Origin: Achromobacter sp. RTa
Lineage (GTDB): Bacteria; Pseudomonadota; Gammaproteobacteria; Burkholderiales; Burkholderiaceae_B
Direction of reading: 5' to 3'
NCBI RefSeq assembly: GCF_000757485.1
Contig: NZ_JPYO01000029.1
Span: 101,512-165,511 of the forward strand
Length of the DNA: 64,000 nt
The translations under genes and the position numbers were made by a program. Below the pieces are notes generated by a model. It saw only the letters and a list, made by a program, of their open reading frames with translations. It did not search any database and was not told the origin of the DNA. Shown here in pieces: positions 32,345 to 42,990 of the stretch; within the stretch, counting starts at the first letter, position 1, and every line of letters starts with the position of its first letter.

Positions 32345-33688
32345 TTATCCCAAACTGGCAGCCAGTTTCTCCGCGCTGGACACGGCAAGCGCTTCGTCCT
32401 CGGCTTCCACCATCAGCCGCAGTTTCGGCTCGGTGCCCGACGCGCGGATCAGAATGCGGCCGCGGCCGTTCAGTTCCGCTTCGACGGCCTTGCGCGCGGC
32501 GCTCAGGCCGGCATGGGTCTTCCAGTCCTGGCCCGGCGCCAGCGGCACGTTGATCATCTTCTGCGGATACATGCGCAGGTCGCTCACCCACTCCGACAAG
32601 CCGACCGAATTGCGGCGCAGCGCGGTCAGGACCTGCAGCGCGGCGACGATGCCGTCGCCGGTCGAATGGCAATCCAGGCACAGCAGGTGGCCGGAGCTCT
32701 CGCCGCCGTACAGCCAGCCGCGCGCCTGCATCTGCTCCAGCACATAGCGGTCGCCCACGTTGGCGCGCTCGAAGCCCACGCCCAGGCGCTGCATTTCGCG
32801 CTCGAAGCCGAAATTGGTCATCAGCGTGCCTACGACGCCGTCCACCTTGCCGCGTTGCATGCGCTCGCGGACGATGGCGTACATGAGTTCGTCGCCGTTA
32901 TAGATGCGGCCGTCGCCGTCCACCATCTGGAGCCGGTCGGCATCGCCGTCGAGCGCGATCCCCAGCTGGGCCCCGCGCGCGCTGACTTCCTTGGCCAGCA
33001 GCTCGGGGTGCAGCGCGCCCACGCCCTTGTTGATGTTGAAGCCGTCGGGGTGCACGCCGATGGCATGCACCTCGGCGCCCAGCTCGCGGAAGACATGGGG
33101 CGCGATGTTGTAGGCGGCGCCATGGGCGGCGTCCACCACGATCGTCATCCCGTTGAGGTCCAGATCGTTGGGGAAGGTGCTCTTGCAGAATTCGATGTAG
33201 CGCCCCTGCGCGTCGCCCATGCGGCGGGCGCGGCCCAGGCCTTCCGAACTGACGCAACCCAGCGGCTCGTCCAGCGCGGCCTCGATGCTCGCCTCGATGT
33301 CGTCGGGCAGCTTCATGCCCTGCGCCGAGAAGAACTTGATGCCGTTATCGTGGTACGGATTGTGCGAAGCGCTGATGACGATGCCCGCCACAAGGCGCAG
33401 GGCCCGCGTCAGGTAGGCGACGGCAGGCGTCGGAACCGGTCCGGCCAGCAGCACGTCGATACCCGCTGCCGACAGGCCGGCTTCCAGCGCGGACTCCAGC
33501 ATATAGCCAGAAATCCGGGTGTCCTTGCCGATCACGACCTGCGGGCGGCTGCCCCCGCGCTCGGCGTGTTCGCGCGCCAGCACGCGGCCGGCCGCGTAAC
33601 CCAGGCGCAGGGCGAACTCGGCGTTGATCACCGGACCGCCAACCTCGCCGCGCACGCCGTCGGTGCCGAAATATTTGCGTCGAATCAT
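32345..33688 (-). CDS. glmM: Phosphoglucosamine mutase
   Basis: A 447-residue enzyme converting glucosamine-6-phosphate to glucosamine-1-phosphate for UDP-GlcNAc, and thus for peptidoglycan and LPS. The start [17 protein letters not shown] at 33688 is chosen because it is the conserved N terminus and overlaps the folP stop (ATGA). The phosphoserine is in ISASHNP (Ser108), the metal loop DGDADR is present (about 242-247), and the sugar-binding GGESSGH precedes the C-terminal phosphate-binding RASGTEP. It is translationally coupled to folP. Confidence 0.95.
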   Translation of the reverse strand: MIRRKYFGTDGVRGEVGGPVINAEFALRLGYAAGRVLAREHAERGGSRPQVVIGKDTRISGYMLESALEAGLSAAGIDVLLAGPVPTPAVAYLTRALRLVAGIVISASHNPYHDNGIKFFSAQGMKLPDDIEASIEAALDEPLGCVSSEGLGRARRMGDAQGRYIEFCKSTFPNDLDLNGMTIVVDAAHGAAYNIAPHVFRELGAEVHAIGVHPDGFNINKGVGALHPELLAKEVSARGAQLGIALDGDADRLQMVDGDGRIYNGDELMYAIVRERMQRGKVDGVVGTLMTNFGFEREMQRLGVGFERANVGDRYVLEQMQARGWLYGGESSGHLLCLDCHSTGDGIVAALQVLTALRRNSVGLSEWVSDLRMYPQKMINVPLAPGQDWKTHAGLSAARKAVEAELNGRGRILIRASGTEPKLRLMVEAEDEALAVSSAEKLAASLG

Positions 33689-34530
33689 GAAGTGATTGCT
33701 CCTTGTTCTGCCGCGTGCCATACCTTGAGCGCGTCAACCGTGGCCGCCACATCATGCACACGCACGATGGAAGCGCCACGCGCCACGCAGGCTAGCGCCG
33801 CGGCGATGCTGCCGGGCAACCTGTCGCTCACCGGCCGGCCAGTGGCCTGGCCGATCATGGTTTTGCGCGACAGGCCGATCAGCAATGGATAGCCGATGCT
33901 GCGCAGGCCCGACAGCCGGCGCAGCAATTGGAAATTCTGGTCGCCGGTCTTGCCGAAGCCGAAGCCCGGATCGAGCACGATGCGGCGAGGATCGACCCAG
34001 GCCGCGCGCAGCTTGTGCGCGCGGGCTCCCAGGAAAATTCCGATTTCACCGATCAGGTCGGTGTACTCGGGCGGGGTGGCCTGCATGGTGCGGGGCTCGC
34101 CCTTCATGTGCATCACGCACAGCCCGCAGCGCGACTGCGCCACTGCCTCGACGGCGCCGGGCTGGCGGAAGCCGTAGATGTCGTTGATCATGTCCGCGCC
34201 CGCATCCAGCACGGCCCGCATGACTTCGGGCTTGAAGGTGTCGATGGACAGGGGCACGCCACAATCGCGCAACGCCTCGATCACCGGCAGCAGCCGGGCC
34301 AGTTCATCCGCCACGGAAACCGGGTCCGCGCCGGGCCTCGTGGACTCGCCGCCCAGGTCCAGGATCTGGACGCCCTCTTCGATCAACTGGCGCGCATGCG
34401 CCACCGCGGAATCCGTATCGTCATGCTGGCCGCCGTCGGAAAAGGAATCCGGCGTGACGTTGACGATACCCATGACAAGCGGGCGCTCGAGATCAAACTC
34501 GAAGCGCCCGCAAAGAAAGTTATTTGCCAT
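33685..34530 (-). CDS. folP: Dihydropteroate synthase
   Basis: A 281-residue TIM-barrel enzyme that condenses p-aminobenzoate with dihydropterin pyrophosphate in folate synthesis. Visible motifs: [15 protein letters not shown] (about 20-34), [13 protein letters not shown] (about 56-68), DMINDIYGF, and [14 protein letters not shown]. It is the target of sulfonamides; nothing odd is seen in the binding loops. It sits between ftsH and glmM with a 4-nt overlap to glmM, the common betaproteobacterial order. Confidence 0.95.
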   Translation of the reverse strand: MANNFLCGRFEFDLERPLVMGIVNVTPDSFSDGGQHDDTDSAVAHARQLIEEGVQILDLGGESTRPGADPVSVADELARLLPVIEALRDCGVPLSIDTFKPEVMRAVLDAGADMINDIYGFRQPGAVEAVAQSRCGLCVMHMKGEPRTMQATPPEYTDLIGEIGIFLGARAHKLRAAWVDPRRIVLDPGFGFGKTGDQNFQLLRRLSGLRSIGYPLLIGLSRKTMIGQATGRPVSDRLPGSIAAALACVARGASIVRVHDVAATVDALKVWHAAEQGAITS

Positions 34531-34548
34531 AACTCAGGACGAGAGCCC

Positions 34549-36435
34549 TCAGACTGCGGCAGCCGTATTGCCGCCCGCGGCCAGGCCGGTCGGGGGCGTG
34601 TCGGAAGTGTCCGACGGCCCCGAGGGGGTCTTCGGGGGCCGCGGCGGGCGGCCCTCGATGATGTCGTTGATCTGGTCGGCGTCGATGGTTTCCCATTCCA
34701 GCAGCGCGGCGGTCATTGCTTCGACCTTGTCGCGGTTGTCTTCCAGGATCTTGCGCGCAACGCCGTACTGCTCGTCGATGATGCGGCGGATCTCGGTGTC
34801 CACCTTCTGCATGGTGGCTTCGGACATGTGGGTCGTCTTGGTGACGCTGCGGCCCAGGAACACTTCGCCTTCGTTCTCGGCATAGACCATGGGGCCCAGC
34901 TCGTCGGTCATGCCGTAGCGCGTGACGATGTCGCGGGCGATGGCGGTGGCGCGTTCGAAGTCGTTCGAGGCGCCCGTCGTCATCTGGTCCATGAACAGTT
35001 CTTCGGCGATGCGGCCGCCGAACAGCACGGCGATGGTGGACAGCAGGCGGCCCTTGTCCATGCTGTAGCGGTCGGTCTCGGGCAACTGCATCGTCACGCC
35101 CAGCGCACGGCCGCGCGGGATGATGGTGACCTTGTGGACAGGGTCGGTCTTGGGCAGCATGCGCGCGACGATCGCGTGGCCGGACTCGTGGTAGGCCGTG
35201 TTCTTGCGCTCCTCTTCAGGCATGACGATGGAGCGGCGCTCGGCGCCCATGATGATCTTGTCCTTGGCCTTTTCGAAGTCGGACATATCCACGGTGCGGC
35301 CGTTGCGACGGGCGGCGAACAGCGCGGCTTCGTTGACCAGGTTGGCCAGGTCGGCGCCCGAGAAGCCCGGAGTGCCGCGCGCGAGGACGGTCGCGTCGAC
35401 GTTGGGCGACAGCGGGACCTTGCGCATGTGGACCTTCAGGATCTGCTCGCGGCCGCGGATATCGGGCAGAGGCACCACGACCTGGCGGTCGAAGCGGCCC
35501 GGGCGCAGCAGCGCCGGATCCAGCACGTCGGGACGGTTGGTGGCGGCGATCACGATCACGCCCTGGCCGGATTCGAAACCGTCCATTTCCACCAGCATCT
35601 GGTTCAGCGTCTGTTCGCGTTCATCGTTGCCGCCGCCCAGGCCGGCGCCGCGCTGGCGGCCCACCGCGTCGATTTCATCGATGAAGATGATGCAGGGAGC
35701 GTGCTTCTTGGCGTTTTCGAACATGTCGCGCACGCGGGCCGCGCCCACGCCGACGAACATTTCAACGAAATCCGAACCGGAGATGCTGAAGAAAGGAACC
35801 TTGGCTTCGCCCGCGATGGCCTTGGCCAGCAGCGTCTTGCCGGTACCGGGGGAACCGACCATCAGCACGCCGCGCGGGATGCGTCCGCCCAGCTTCTGGA
35901 ACTTGCTGGGGTCACGCAGGAAATCGACCAGCTCCTGGACGTCTTCCTTGGCCTCATCGCAACCGGCGACGTCGGCGAAGGTGATCTGGTTGGTGTTTTC
36001 ATCGAGCATGCGGGCGCGCGACTTGCCGAAGCTGAACGCTCCGCCCCTGCCGCCGCCCTGCATCTGCCGCATGAAGAACACCCAGACGCCGATCAGGAGC
36101 AGCATCGGGAACCACGACACGAAGATGCTCATCAGCAGCGACTGCTCTTCGCGCGGCTTGCCCGACACCTGGACGCCGTACTTCAGCAGGTCGGAAACCA
36201 TCCAGAGGTCGCCCGGGGAAGTCAGCGTGTAGGCACGGCCCGCGTCGGGCGTGACATACAGCACGTCGCCCTGGACGTCGACCTTGCGGATGCGTCCCGC
36301 CTTGGCGTCGTCCATGAACTGGGTATAGGTCACGCCATCCTGTGTCTGGGCGCGTCCGTCGAACTGTTTGAAGACGGTGAACAGCACGAGGGCTATCACC
36401 ATCCAGACAGCGACTTTCGAAAATGAATTATTCAA
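34549..36435 (-). CDS. ftsH: ATP-dependent zinc metalloprotease FtsH
   Basis: A 628-residue membrane AAA+ protease. Translation most likely starts at TTG 36435 ([12 protein letters not shown]), with AGGAG 7 nt upstream. The frame stays open 402 nt further but is not FtsH-like. Two membrane helices (about 10-23 and 101-121) flank a periplasmic domain. Walker A GSPGTGKT is at 194-201, Walker B FIDEID at 251-256, the second region of homology ends RPGRFDRQ, and the zinc site HESGH is at 416-420. It degrades membrane and regulatory proteins. The last 30 residues are a disordered Pro/Gly/Thr tail. Confidence 0.95.
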   Translation of the reverse strand: MNNSFSKVAVWMVIALVLFTVFKQFDGRAQTQDGVTYTQFMDDAKAGRIRKVDVQGDVLYVTPDAGRAYTLTSPGDLWMVSDLLKYGVQVSGKPREEQSLLMSIFVSWFPMLLLIGVWVFFMRQMQGGGRGGAFSFGKSRARMLDENTNQITFADVAGCDEAKEDVQELVDFLRDPSKFQKLGGRIPRGVLMVGSPGTGKTLLAKAIAGEAKVPFFSISGSDFVEMFVGVGAARVRDMFENAKKHAPCIIFIDEIDAVGRQRGAGLGGGNDEREQTLNQMLVEMDGFESGQGVIVIAATNRPDVLDPALLRPGRFDRQVVVPLPDIRGREQILKVHMRKVPLSPNVDATVLARGTPGFSGADLANLVNEAALFAARRNGRTVDMSDFEKAKDKIIMGAERRSIVMPEEERKNTAYHESGHAIVARMLPKTDPVHKVTIIPRGRALGVTMQLPETDRYSMDKGRLLSTIAVLFGGRIAEELFMDQMTTGASNDFERATAIARDIVTRYGMTDELGPMVYAENEGEVFLGRSVTKTTHMSEATMQKVDTEIRRIIDEQYGVARKILEDNRDKVEAMTAALLEWETIDADQINDIIEGRPPRPPKTPSGPSDTSDTPPTGLAAGGNTAAAV

Positions 36436-36638
36436 GGTCGATCTCCTGCTTTCGATTCCGACCGGCGACTGCGCACCCGCATATGGCACAGTCACAAGTA
36501 TGTCAATAGCCCATTCTACCCTGTCAGGCCAGATTGCGTCCTGGGATCCCTGGGCCCCTCTAAGTTTCGTCTGATACGTAAGTTTTCTGGTCGTTATCTC
36601 GGCAGGCGATAGGTTTTTCTCGGCCCGGAGGACCCGGG

Positions 36639-37271
36639 CTATTTCAGATCGCGCGCAACCAAAAAGGTTTCGGAGGATTTGTCCCGAGACGCCTTCGGCT
36701 TGCGTTCGACCACCCGCTTGAAGCGCTGCTTGTAGGACTGCACGATCTGCGAAAAGCCGCTGCCGTGGAAAGCCTTGACGATCAGCGCCCCATTGGGCTT
36801 CAAGTGCGCGCAGGCGAATTCCATCGCCAGTTCGCACACGTGCTGGATACGCGCCGAATCGGCGCTACCCACGCCTGACAAGTTGGGGGCCATGTCTGAA
36901 ATAACAAGGTCGACCGCGCGGGATCCGACCATGTCTTCCAATTGTTTCAAAACTTCATCTTCGCGGAAGTCGCCCTGGATGAATTCGACGCCCGCCACCG
37001 GCTCCATGGGCAACAGGTCCAGGGCGATGATGCGGCCGTCCACGACGCCGCCCGGCCCCGCCAGCCGCTCGCGCGCCACCTGGGACCAGCTTCCCGGGGC
37101 CGAGCCCAGGTCCACGACCAGGTCGCCCCGGCGCATCAGCTTCTCGGTTTCCAGGATCTCGATGAGCTTGAAGGCGGCGCGGGCCCGATAGCCCTTCTGT
37201 TGCGCCAGCTTCACATAGGGGTCATTGATGTGCTGGTGAATCCAGTCTTTGGAGAATTTATTTTTGGCCAT
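36639..37271 (-). CDS. rlmE: 23S rRNA (uridine-2'-O)-methyltransferase RlmE (FtsJ)
   Basis: A 210-residue SAM-dependent methyltransferase. The first residues ([34 protein letters not shown]) contain the catalytic Lys of the K-D-K-E tetrad. The SAM motif [14 protein letters not shown] is at about 51-64, [11 protein letters not shown] carries the catalytic Asp, and [10 protein letters not shown] the second Lys. It methylates U2552 (E. coli numbering) of 23S rRNA in the 50S subunit. Its start codon is only 18 bp from the divergent yhbY start. Confidence 0.94.
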   Translation of the reverse strand: MAKNKFSKDWIHQHINDPYVKLAQQKGYRARAAFKLIEILETEKLMRRGDLVVDLGSAPGSWSQVARERLAGPGGVVDGRIIALDLLPMEPVAGVEFIQGDFREDEVLKQLEDMVGSRAVDLVISDMAPNLSGVGSADSARIQHVCELAMEFACAHLKPNGALIVKAFHGSGFSQIVQSYKQRFKRVVERKPKASRDKSSETFLVARDLK

Positions 37272-37289
37272 TACCGTACAATTCCACGC

Positions 37290-37883
37290 ATGCCTATATT
37301 AGAACTTACCTCTCGTGAGCGTAGCGACCTTCGGTCCGCCGCTCACCCTCTGCGCCCCGTCGTCCTGATCGGCGACAATGGCCTGACCGACGCCGTGCTC
37401 AAGGAAATCGATCTTGCACTGACGTCGCACGGCCTCATCAAGGTGCGCGCCGGCGGCGACGACCGTGAGGCCCGCGAGGCCATGCTGTCGACCATCTGCG
37501 ACACGCTCTCGTGCGCCCCGGTCCACCACTTGGGCAAGATCCTGATCCTGTTCCGCCCGCTGGCCGGCAACATCAAACCTGCCCCGCTGGCCGCCCAGGA
37601 CCCCGACCGTCCTGCCAAGCGCCGCGCCTCCGAGCCCCATACGCCCAAGAAGCTGGCCGCCGAAGGCAAGACGCTCGCCAAGCGCCCGCGCCGCAGCGAA
37701 ACCGAAGAGCCGAAGCCCAAGACGCGCTACGTTCCCGCGGACCAGCTCAACAAGAACGGCAAGCCCATGCGCCCCAGCACCAAGAAGGCGTCCGCCAGCG
37801 GCCACGGCATCCCTCGCCGCGCCGGCAGCGCGCTCAGCCTGCGGGCCGGAGCCCGCAGCGGCACCAGCCGCCGGTCGAAATAA
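37290..37883 (+). CDS. yhbY: YhbY-type CRM-domain RNA-binding protein with long basic tail
   Basis: A 197-residue protein. The first 95 residues are the CRM domain ([36 protein letters not shown] ... [18 protein letters not shown]), known for binding pre-50S particles. Unlike the roughly 97-residue E. coli protein, about 100 extra residues follow, rich in Lys, Arg, Pro and Ala ([19 protein letters not shown]), probably disordered. It is divergent from rlmE, another 50S maturation gene, with an 18-bp gap; they may share overlapping promoters. Confidence 0.9.
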   Translation: MPILELTSRERSDLRSAAHPLRPVVLIGDNGLTDAVLKEIDLALTSHGLIKVRAGGDDREAREAMLSTICDTLSCAPVHHLGKILILFRPLAGNIKPAPLAAQDPDRPAKRRASEPHTPKKLAAEGKTLAKRPRRSETEEPKPKTRYVPADQLNKNGKPMRPSTKKASASGHGIPRRAGSALSLRAGARSGTSRRSK

Positions 37884-37890
37884 AAATCAG

Positions 37891-38049
37891 GCCCCCACGC
37901 TGCTGCGCGCTCCGCGCGCTTGCTGCCCCCCAAGGGGGCCGCTATTGCCTTGGGGCGGCCCGGCGGCAATAAAGCCCCCACGCTGCGCCTTCGGCTTGCT
38001 GCCCCCAAAGGGGGCCGCTATTGCCTTGGGGCGGCCCGGCGGCAATAGT
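37891..38049. repeat. Two tandem copies of a GC-rich intergenic repeat
   Basis: Copies at about 37891-37972 and 37974-38049 share CCCCCAAGGGGGCCGCTATT, GCCTTGGGGCGGCCCGGCGG and CAATA. Each can fold through its C-run/G-run (CCCCC/GGGGG) and the CGCCTTCGGC loop. A diverged copy lies at 60849-60935. They sit between the convergent yhbY and greA genes. Confidence 0.8.
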
Positions 38050-38072
38050 AAAGTAAACGGTAAACGCTAGGC

Positions 38073-38098
38073 ACAAAAACGGGCGCTTTACGCGCCCG
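38073..38098 (-). terminator. Terminator of greA
   Basis: Read leftward: GGGCGC, loop GTAAA, GCGCCC, then G and five T residues. It lies about 95 bp after the greA stop. Confidence 0.75.
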
Positions 38099-38193
38099 GC
38101 CCACCATAGCTGTCCGCATTAAACCGCGGAATCCATGCGAACGCACGGCTCGGACTATGGTGTTTTGACAGTTTCCAGCTAACTACTACGGCG

Positions 38194-38670
38194 TCAGATG
38201 TAACGCACGCCCAACACTTCATACTCGCGAACACCCGCCGGGGCCATGACCTCGACGACGTCGCCTTCACTCTTGCCGATCAGCGCGCGGGCCACCGGGC
38301 TCGACACGGAAATCAGGTTCGACTTGATGTCGGCTTCAACGTCGCCGACGATCTGGTACGTCACGCGATCGCCCGAATCCAGGTCTTCGATTTCGACGGT
38401 TGCGCCGAATACGGCGCGACCTTCGGCCTCGAGGGCGGCTGGGTCGATCAGGTGGGCATTGGAAAGCGTGCCTTCAAGCTCAGCAATCCGGCCCTCGATA
38501 AAGCCTTGGCGCTCGCGAGCAGCATCGTACTCGGCGTTTTCCGACAGATCGCCCTGCGCGCGCGCCTCAGCGATGGCGTTAATCACGGCGGGACGTTCCA
38601 CGGTTTTCAGCCGCTGGAGCTCTTCTTGCAAGCGCTCGGCCCCGCGCACGGTCAAAGGAATGGCAGACAT
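38194..38670 (-). CDS. greA: Transcript cleavage factor GreA
   Basis: A 158-residue protein. The start [20 protein letters not shown] at 38670 is the conserved GreA N terminus; an upstream in-frame extension crosses a terminator. The N-terminal coiled coil carries the acidic tip ([16 protein letters not shown], about 40-55) that enters the RNA polymerase secondary channel. The C-terminal FKBP-like domain ([18 protein letters not shown]) binds polymerase. It rescues backtracked complexes. Its leader contains a promoter closely followed by a terminator hairpin (see the two entries at 38786-38862), suggesting attenuation. Confidence 0.94.
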   Translation of the reverse strand: MSAIPLTVRGAERLQEELQRLKTVERPAVINAIAEARAQGDLSENAEYDAARERQGFIEGRIAELEGTLSNAHLIDPAALEAEGRAVFGATVEIEDLDSGDRVTYQIVGDVEADIKSNLISVSSPVARALIGKSEGDVVEVMAPAGVREYEVLGVRYI

Positions 38671-38785
38671 GTCGTTTCCCAAACAAAAGTAGAAAACGCC
38701 CCCAGACGGAGCGTTCTCGGTGAAGGTCGTGAGCTCGCGCGCGCATGCCGCCGGTACTTCAATAATGACGATGCGGCGCGGACGA

Positions 38786-38820
38786 CCAAAACAAAACCCC
38801 GGCTCGGGTCGGAACCGGGG
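38786..38820 (-). terminator. Terminator-like hairpin in the greA leader
   Basis: Read leftward: CCCCGG, a 12-nt loop, CCGGGG, then TTTTGTTTT. It lies about 115 bp before the greA start and only about 10-15 nt after a predicted start of transcription, so most transcripts from that promoter would end here. Confidence 0.7.
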
Positions 38821-38832
38821 CAATCAAAGTCA

Positions 38833-38862
38833 TATTGTGGGCAAAGTCCACGGGAATTGCAA
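38833..38862 (-). promoter_or_regulatory. Predicted greA promoter
   Basis: Read leftward: TTGCAA (38862-38857) and ACAATA (38838-38833) with an 18-bp spacer. Its transcript would meet the hairpin at 38820-38786 almost at once, then greA if it reads through. Confidence 0.45.
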
Positions 38863-39312
38863 GCCGCTGGAGAAAACGTCGTTTTCGGCGGATTTCGCCG
38901 CTGTAACACGCTAAAACCAGTCATTTTCCTCAACTGTCCTTGCTTTCACGCAAGATGCGGCGGCATTTCCTACGTCCAGGCGGTCGCGGCTCCGCCTTTT
39001 GTTGCGTCAAAACTACTCGGGGATAACCTTTATCCCAGCAGGCGCGCGGACGGGCTGGAAAGCGCTGGAGAAAACCGCCAAAACCAGTATAAAAACAAAA
39101 TAGTCATTTAATGACAATTTAATACAAATAATTAATGCAAATGACTTCCCGGCCCAGGCTAGCGGCCCAATCCGGGCTTGCGCCGCGGGACGGGGCACTG
39201 ATGGTTGGCAGTTTTGGCGGGTGCATCGCACAACCATCCGGCGCGACGCCCGCCGCTCCAGCGCGCGGCGGGCGTGGCCCCACGCGCGGCGGAGAGCGTT
39301 GAGGAAGGAGAA
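38863..39312. other. Gene-free region between greA and the chemoreceptor gene
   Basis: About 450 bp. An AT-rich stretch (about 39075-39145) stands out from the GC-rich surroundings and probably holds the chemoreceptor promoter, but no sigma-28 or sigma-70 pair convinced me. No gene is supported here. Confidence 0.35.
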
Positions 39313-40938
39313 ATGCTCATGCTGGAAAAATTGAAAGTCCGTACGGGAATGCTGCTGGTCCTGGGCTGCTTCGTAATAGCCCTGGCCCTGGCAAGCGGAT
39401 TGGGCTGGATGAATGCCGAACGAAGCGTCACCGAGATCAAGGACCTGAATAACGTCGCGGTCCATCAAGTCGATCCCTTGTATGAAGCCAACGCCGCCTT
39501 ATTGCGGACACGGCTGGCGCTGGGCGCCGGCATGGCGGCCGTGCAGGCGGGCGCCATGGACCAGGCCGCGCAGGCCGGGCAGGAAGCCGCCAGCCAGCTG
39601 ACGCTGGCCCGCGAGCGGTTTGCCCGCTACATGGCCGTGCCCAAGACCGAGCGGGGCCAGGTCCTGGCCCAGGCGCTGCATGGGCGCTTCACGGAGTACG
39701 GCGCGATTCTTGAAGCGCTGGCCTCGGCCGTGAAGGAGCGCTCGCCCGCCCAGTACCAGCAGGACGAAGGCCGTGTGCGCCAGGCGGACGCAAACTTCAT
39801 CAAGGACATGCAGGCCTTCCTGGCCCGGGTGGAGGAACGCAGCAACGGCGTACTGGCCAGTTCCGAACAGACCTATTCCACCGCGCGGATCTCCGCCGTC
39901 GCCCTGGTATCGGCCGCGCTGCTGTTGACTGTGTTGTGCTGGACGTTCATCCGGCGCGGAGTGCTGCAGCCGCTGCAGGAAGCAGGCAGGCATTTCGACC
40001 GCATCGCGGCGGGCGACCTGACCGCGCGGGTGGAAAGCCGTTCGGACAATGAGATCGGCACGCTCTTCGCCGCGCTCAAGCGCATGCAGGAAGGGCTGAC
40101 CCGAACGGTGACGTCCGTGCGCCACGGCGTCGAGGAAATCAACGTCGGCGCGGCGGAGATCGCGGCAGGCAATGCAAACCTGTCGGTGCGCACCGAGGAG
40201 CAGGCCGCGGCGCTGGAAGAGACCGCCTCGACCATGGAAGAGCTTGCCGTCACCGTCAAGCAGAATGCGGAGAACGCCGCCCAGGCCAATCAGCTCGCGG
40301 CCGTCAGCATGGACGTGGCGCAGCGCGGCGGCCAGAACGTAGACCAGGTGGTGGCCACCATGCATGGCATCTCGGACAGTTCGCGGCGGATCGCGGACAT
40401 CGTGTCGGTGATCGACGGCATCGCCTTCCAGACCAACATCCTGGCGCTGAACGCCGCCGTGGAGGCTGCCAGGGCGGGCGAACAGGGCAAGGGCTTCGCG
40501 GTGGTCGCAGGCGAGGTCCGCACCCTGGCCCAACGGGCCGCGCAGGCGGCCAAGGAGATCAAGGCGCTGATCGAGGTCTCGGTGGATACCGTCGCGGCCG
40601 GCTCGGCGCAGGTCGCGGCCGCCGGCCAGACCATGCAGGAGATCGTGACTTCGGTGCAGCGCGTGGCCGACATCATGGGCGAGATTTCGGCGGCGTCGGC
40701 CCAGCAGGCCGGCGGCATCGACCAGGTCAGCCTGGCGATCACGCAGATGGACGAGGTCACGCAGCAGAACGCGGCGCTGGTGGAGGAAGCGTCCGCCGCC
40801 GCGTCGGCGATGGAGGAACAGGCGCGGCGCCTGGCGGAGGCCACCGCGGTGTTCAAGACCCAGTCGGGGCAGGTCATCGAGGCGGCGCCCGCCCCGTTGG
40901 GCCACGTTGCCCAGGCGACCCGGCTGACCCACTCGTAG
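39313..40938 (+). CDS. Methyl-accepting chemotaxis protein
   Basis: A 541-residue transducer. The ATG at 39313 ([19 protein letters not shown]) follows AAGGAG. It has an N-terminal membrane helix (about 11-32), a periplasmic four-helix-type sensor (to about 192), a second membrane helix (about 193-214), a HAMP domain and a long cytoplasmic signalling coiled coil. The hairpin tip is present ([37 protein letters not shown]). No CheR-tethering pentapeptide (NWETF-like) is at the C terminus. The ligand cannot be predicted. Confidence 0.93.
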   Translation: MLMLEKLKVRTGMLLVLGCFVIALALASGLGWMNAERSVTEIKDLNNVAVHQVDPLYEANAALLRTRLALGAGMAAVQAGAMDQAAQAGQEAASQLTLARERFARYMAVPKTERGQVLAQALHGRFTEYGAILEALASAVKERSPAQYQQDEGRVRQADANFIKDMQAFLARVEERSNGVLASSEQTYSTARISAVALVSAALLLTVLCWTFIRRGVLQPLQEAGRHFDRIAAGDLTARVESRSDNEIGTLFAALKRMQEGLTRTVTSVRHGVEEINVGAAEIAAGNANLSVRTEEQAAALEETASTMEELAVTVKQNAENAAQANQLAAVSMDVAQRGGQNVDQVVATMHGISDSSRRIADIVSVIDGIAFQTNILALNAAVEAARAGEQGKGFAVVAGEVRTLAQRAAQAAKEIKALIEVSVDTVAAGSAQVAAAGQTMQEIVTSVQRVADIMGEISAASAQQAGGIDQVSLAITQMDEVTQQNAALVEEASAAASAMEEQARRLAEATAVFKTQSGQVIEAAPAPLGHVAQATRLTHS

Positions 40939-40984
40939 GCCAGCCGCCCGGGGGAACGCATCGGCGCCCCCTCGGGCGCGCGGT

Positions 40985-42295
40985 TTATTTCCTGCGGCGC
41001 AGCAAGGCGTACAGGATGATGGCGCCGAAGGTGGCGGTGCCGATGCCCCCCAGGGTGAACGTGCCCAGCTTGACGGTGAAGTCGCCCGCCCCGAGCACCA
41101 GCGTGACGGCAGCCACGATCAGGTTGCGGTTGTCGCTGAAATCCACCTGGTTGACCACCCAGATGCGCGCCCCGGCAATGGCTATCAAGCCGAACACGAC
41201 GACCGACATGCCCCCCAGCACGGGCGCGGGTATCGTCTGGATCAGGGCGCCGAACTTGGGCGAGAAGCCCAGGACAATGGCGATCACGGCGGCCACGACG
41301 AACACCAGCGTGGAATAGATGCGCGTCACGGCCATCACGCCGATGTTCTCGGCATAGGTGGTGACGCCCGTGCCGCCCACTGCGCCGGACACCATGGTGG
41401 CGACCCCGTCGCCCACGAAGGCGCGGCCCAGGTAGCGGTCCAGGTCCTGCCCGGTCATGGCGCTGACGGCCTTCACGTGGCCCAGGTTCTCGGCCACCAG
41501 GATGATCGCGACGGGCACGATCAGGCCCATGGCTTCGGCCTTGAACACCGGAGCGGCGAAATGTGGCAGGCCGAACCACGCGGCCGCCGAGACCGCGGAG
41601 AAGTCGATGGGCTTGCCCAGGCCCAGGCCATTGGCGAAGATGCCATACACCACGCAGGCCAGGATCATCCCCACCAGGATCAGCAGGCGCTGAACCATGC
41701 CCTTGGTGAACACGGCGATGCCGCCCACGCAAAGAATCGTCACCATCGCCATCACGCTGTCGAAGCCCGACGCCCCCATGGCGCCTTTGGCGGCGATGGG
41801 CGCCAGGTTAAGGCCGATCACGGCCCCCACCGCACCCGTGACGACGGGCGGCATCAGCGTGTCGATCCAGTTGGCGCCCCCGCCTGCCCGGGCATTGACG
41901 AACCAGACCACCAGGCCGATCAGCGTATAGGCCAGGCCGCAGGCGATGATGGCGCCCAGCGCCACGCCGATATTGGCGTTCGGGCCCGCGCCCGCATAGC
42001 CGGTTACCGCGATCACGCCGCCGATGAAAGCGAAGCTGGAGCCCAGATAGCTCGGAACCCGCCCCCCCACGAACAAGAAGAAGATCAGGGTGCCGATCCC
42101 CGACATCAGGATGGCGACGTTGGGATCGAAGCCCATGAGCAGCGGGGCCAGCACGGTGGAGCCGAACATGGCGACGACGTGCTGGGCGCCCATGGCCACG
42201 TTCTTGGGCCAGGACAGCCTTTCGTCGGGCGCGATGATGACGCCGGGCTCGGAATCGTCCGCCAGGCGCCAGCGCGGAAAGTAGGAATTGGACAT
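40985..42295 (-). CDS. uraA: Uracil permease-type NCS2 transporter
   Basis: A 436-residue inner-membrane protein with 12-14 hydrophobic segments. The start MSNSYFPRWRL at 42295 is used; an upstream in-frame start adds 28 unlikely residues. Family signatures include LSWPKNVAMGAQHVVAMFGSTVLAPLL (about 23-49) and VPVAIILVAENLGHVKAVS, with the conserved Glu of UraA-type proteins. TGVTTYAENIGVMAVTRIYS is also diagnostic. It imports uracil or a related nucleobase with protons. It converges with the chemoreceptor gene. Confidence 0.87.
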   Translation of the reverse strand: MSNSYFPRWRLADDSEPGVIIAPDERLSWPKNVAMGAQHVVAMFGSTVLAPLLMGFDPNVAILMSGIGTLIFFLFVGGRVPSYLGSSFAFIGGVIAVTGYAGAGPNANIGVALGAIIACGLAYTLIGLVVWFVNARAGGGANWIDTLMPPVVTGAVGAVIGLNLAPIAAKGAMGASGFDSVMAMVTILCVGGIAVFTKGMVQRLLILVGMILACVVYGIFANGLGLGKPIDFSAVSAAAWFGLPHFAAPVFKAEAMGLIVPVAIILVAENLGHVKAVSAMTGQDLDRYLGRAFVGDGVATMVSGAVGGTGVTTYAENIGVMAVTRIYSTLVFVVAAVIAIVLGFSPKFGALIQTIPAPVLGGMSVVVFGLIAIAGARIWVVNQVDFSDNRNLIVAAVTLVLGAGDFTVKLGTFTLGGIGTATFGAIILYALLRRRK

Positions 42296-42366
42296 GGATA
42301 TCCCAAAGTAGGTGTTGGGTGTGAGCGGGCGCCAGTGTAAAGGGGGCCGCAAACGGGGGGCAATGC

Positions 42367-42393
42367 TTAAGTTCGCCACCTGAATGCCGTACT
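42367..42393 (+). promoter_or_regulatory. Possible sigma-28 (FliA) promoter
   Basis: TTAAGTTC, 11 bp, GCCGTACT resembles the flagellar consensus TAAAGTTT-N11-GCCGATAA, with 6/8 and 4/8 matches and the correct spacing. It lies 41 bp before the FlxA-like gene. Confidence 0.4.
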
Positions 42394-42433
42394 AGTGAAA
42401 ACCCCGAAATCCTCACAGGCGGCAGGAGCAATC

Positions 42434-42862
42434 ATGGCGATCGACCCCATCAGCGGCAATTCCCGCGTCAACAGCCTCGCGGACCTGTGGGCCCAGAAGA
42501 TCCAGGCCAACAAGGAAGCCAGAAGCGCTTCGGGTATGGAAGCAAGCACGGTGTCCGCGGACGGCAAGATCCGCGTCGACAACCCCGGCGGCCTGAAAGT
42601 GGGCAACACGCAGGCAGCCAAGGAGACCGAGGACTCCAGCAACGACGACGCATACACGCGCCAGATCAAGGAACTGCAGAAGCAGCTCAAGCGCGTGATG
42701 GACCAGATCGCCAAGGCCCAGGCCAGCGCCATGCCGGCCGAAATGAAGGCGCAGCAACTGATGGCGCTCAATGCTCAGGCGATGCAGATCCAGAGGCAGA
42801 TCACTGAAGTGATGGACCAGCAGGCCCGTGCCATGGGAGGCGGCGTATCCGCCAGGGCCTAG
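42434..42862 (+). CDS. FlxA-like coiled-coil protein
   Basis: A 142-residue soluble protein starting MAIDPISGNSRVNSLADLWA, with AGGAG 6 nt before the ATG. Residues about 75-130 form a Gln/Lys-rich coiled coil (YTRQIKELQKQLKRVMDQIAKAQ, MQIQRQITEVMDQQAR) like FlxA-family proteins. FlxA in E. coli is FliA-dependent and of unknown function; a possible FliA promoter is present here too, consistent with the chemoreceptor gene nearby. Assignment is from general pattern. Confidence 0.6.
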   Translation: MAIDPISGNSRVNSLADLWAQKIQANKEARSASGMEASTVSADGKIRVDNPGGLKVGNTQAAKETEDSSNDDAYTRQIKELQKQLKRVMDQIAKAQASAMPAEMKAQQLMALNAQAMQIQRQITEVMDQQARAMGGGVSARA

Positions 42863-42990
42863 TGCGCAAGGCCTGGCCCCCGCGCGGCCAGGGCGCCCGC
42901 ATTGATGGCGCGCATCAAAATTTCTGATTGGACGCTTTGCGGACCAGACATTACTGTCTCCGGACAAATCTAAAACCACGGAGACAAACC

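Noticed and set aside
33928..36426. 832-codon plus-strand frame
   Set aside because: Antisense to ftsH and folP with shadow composition.
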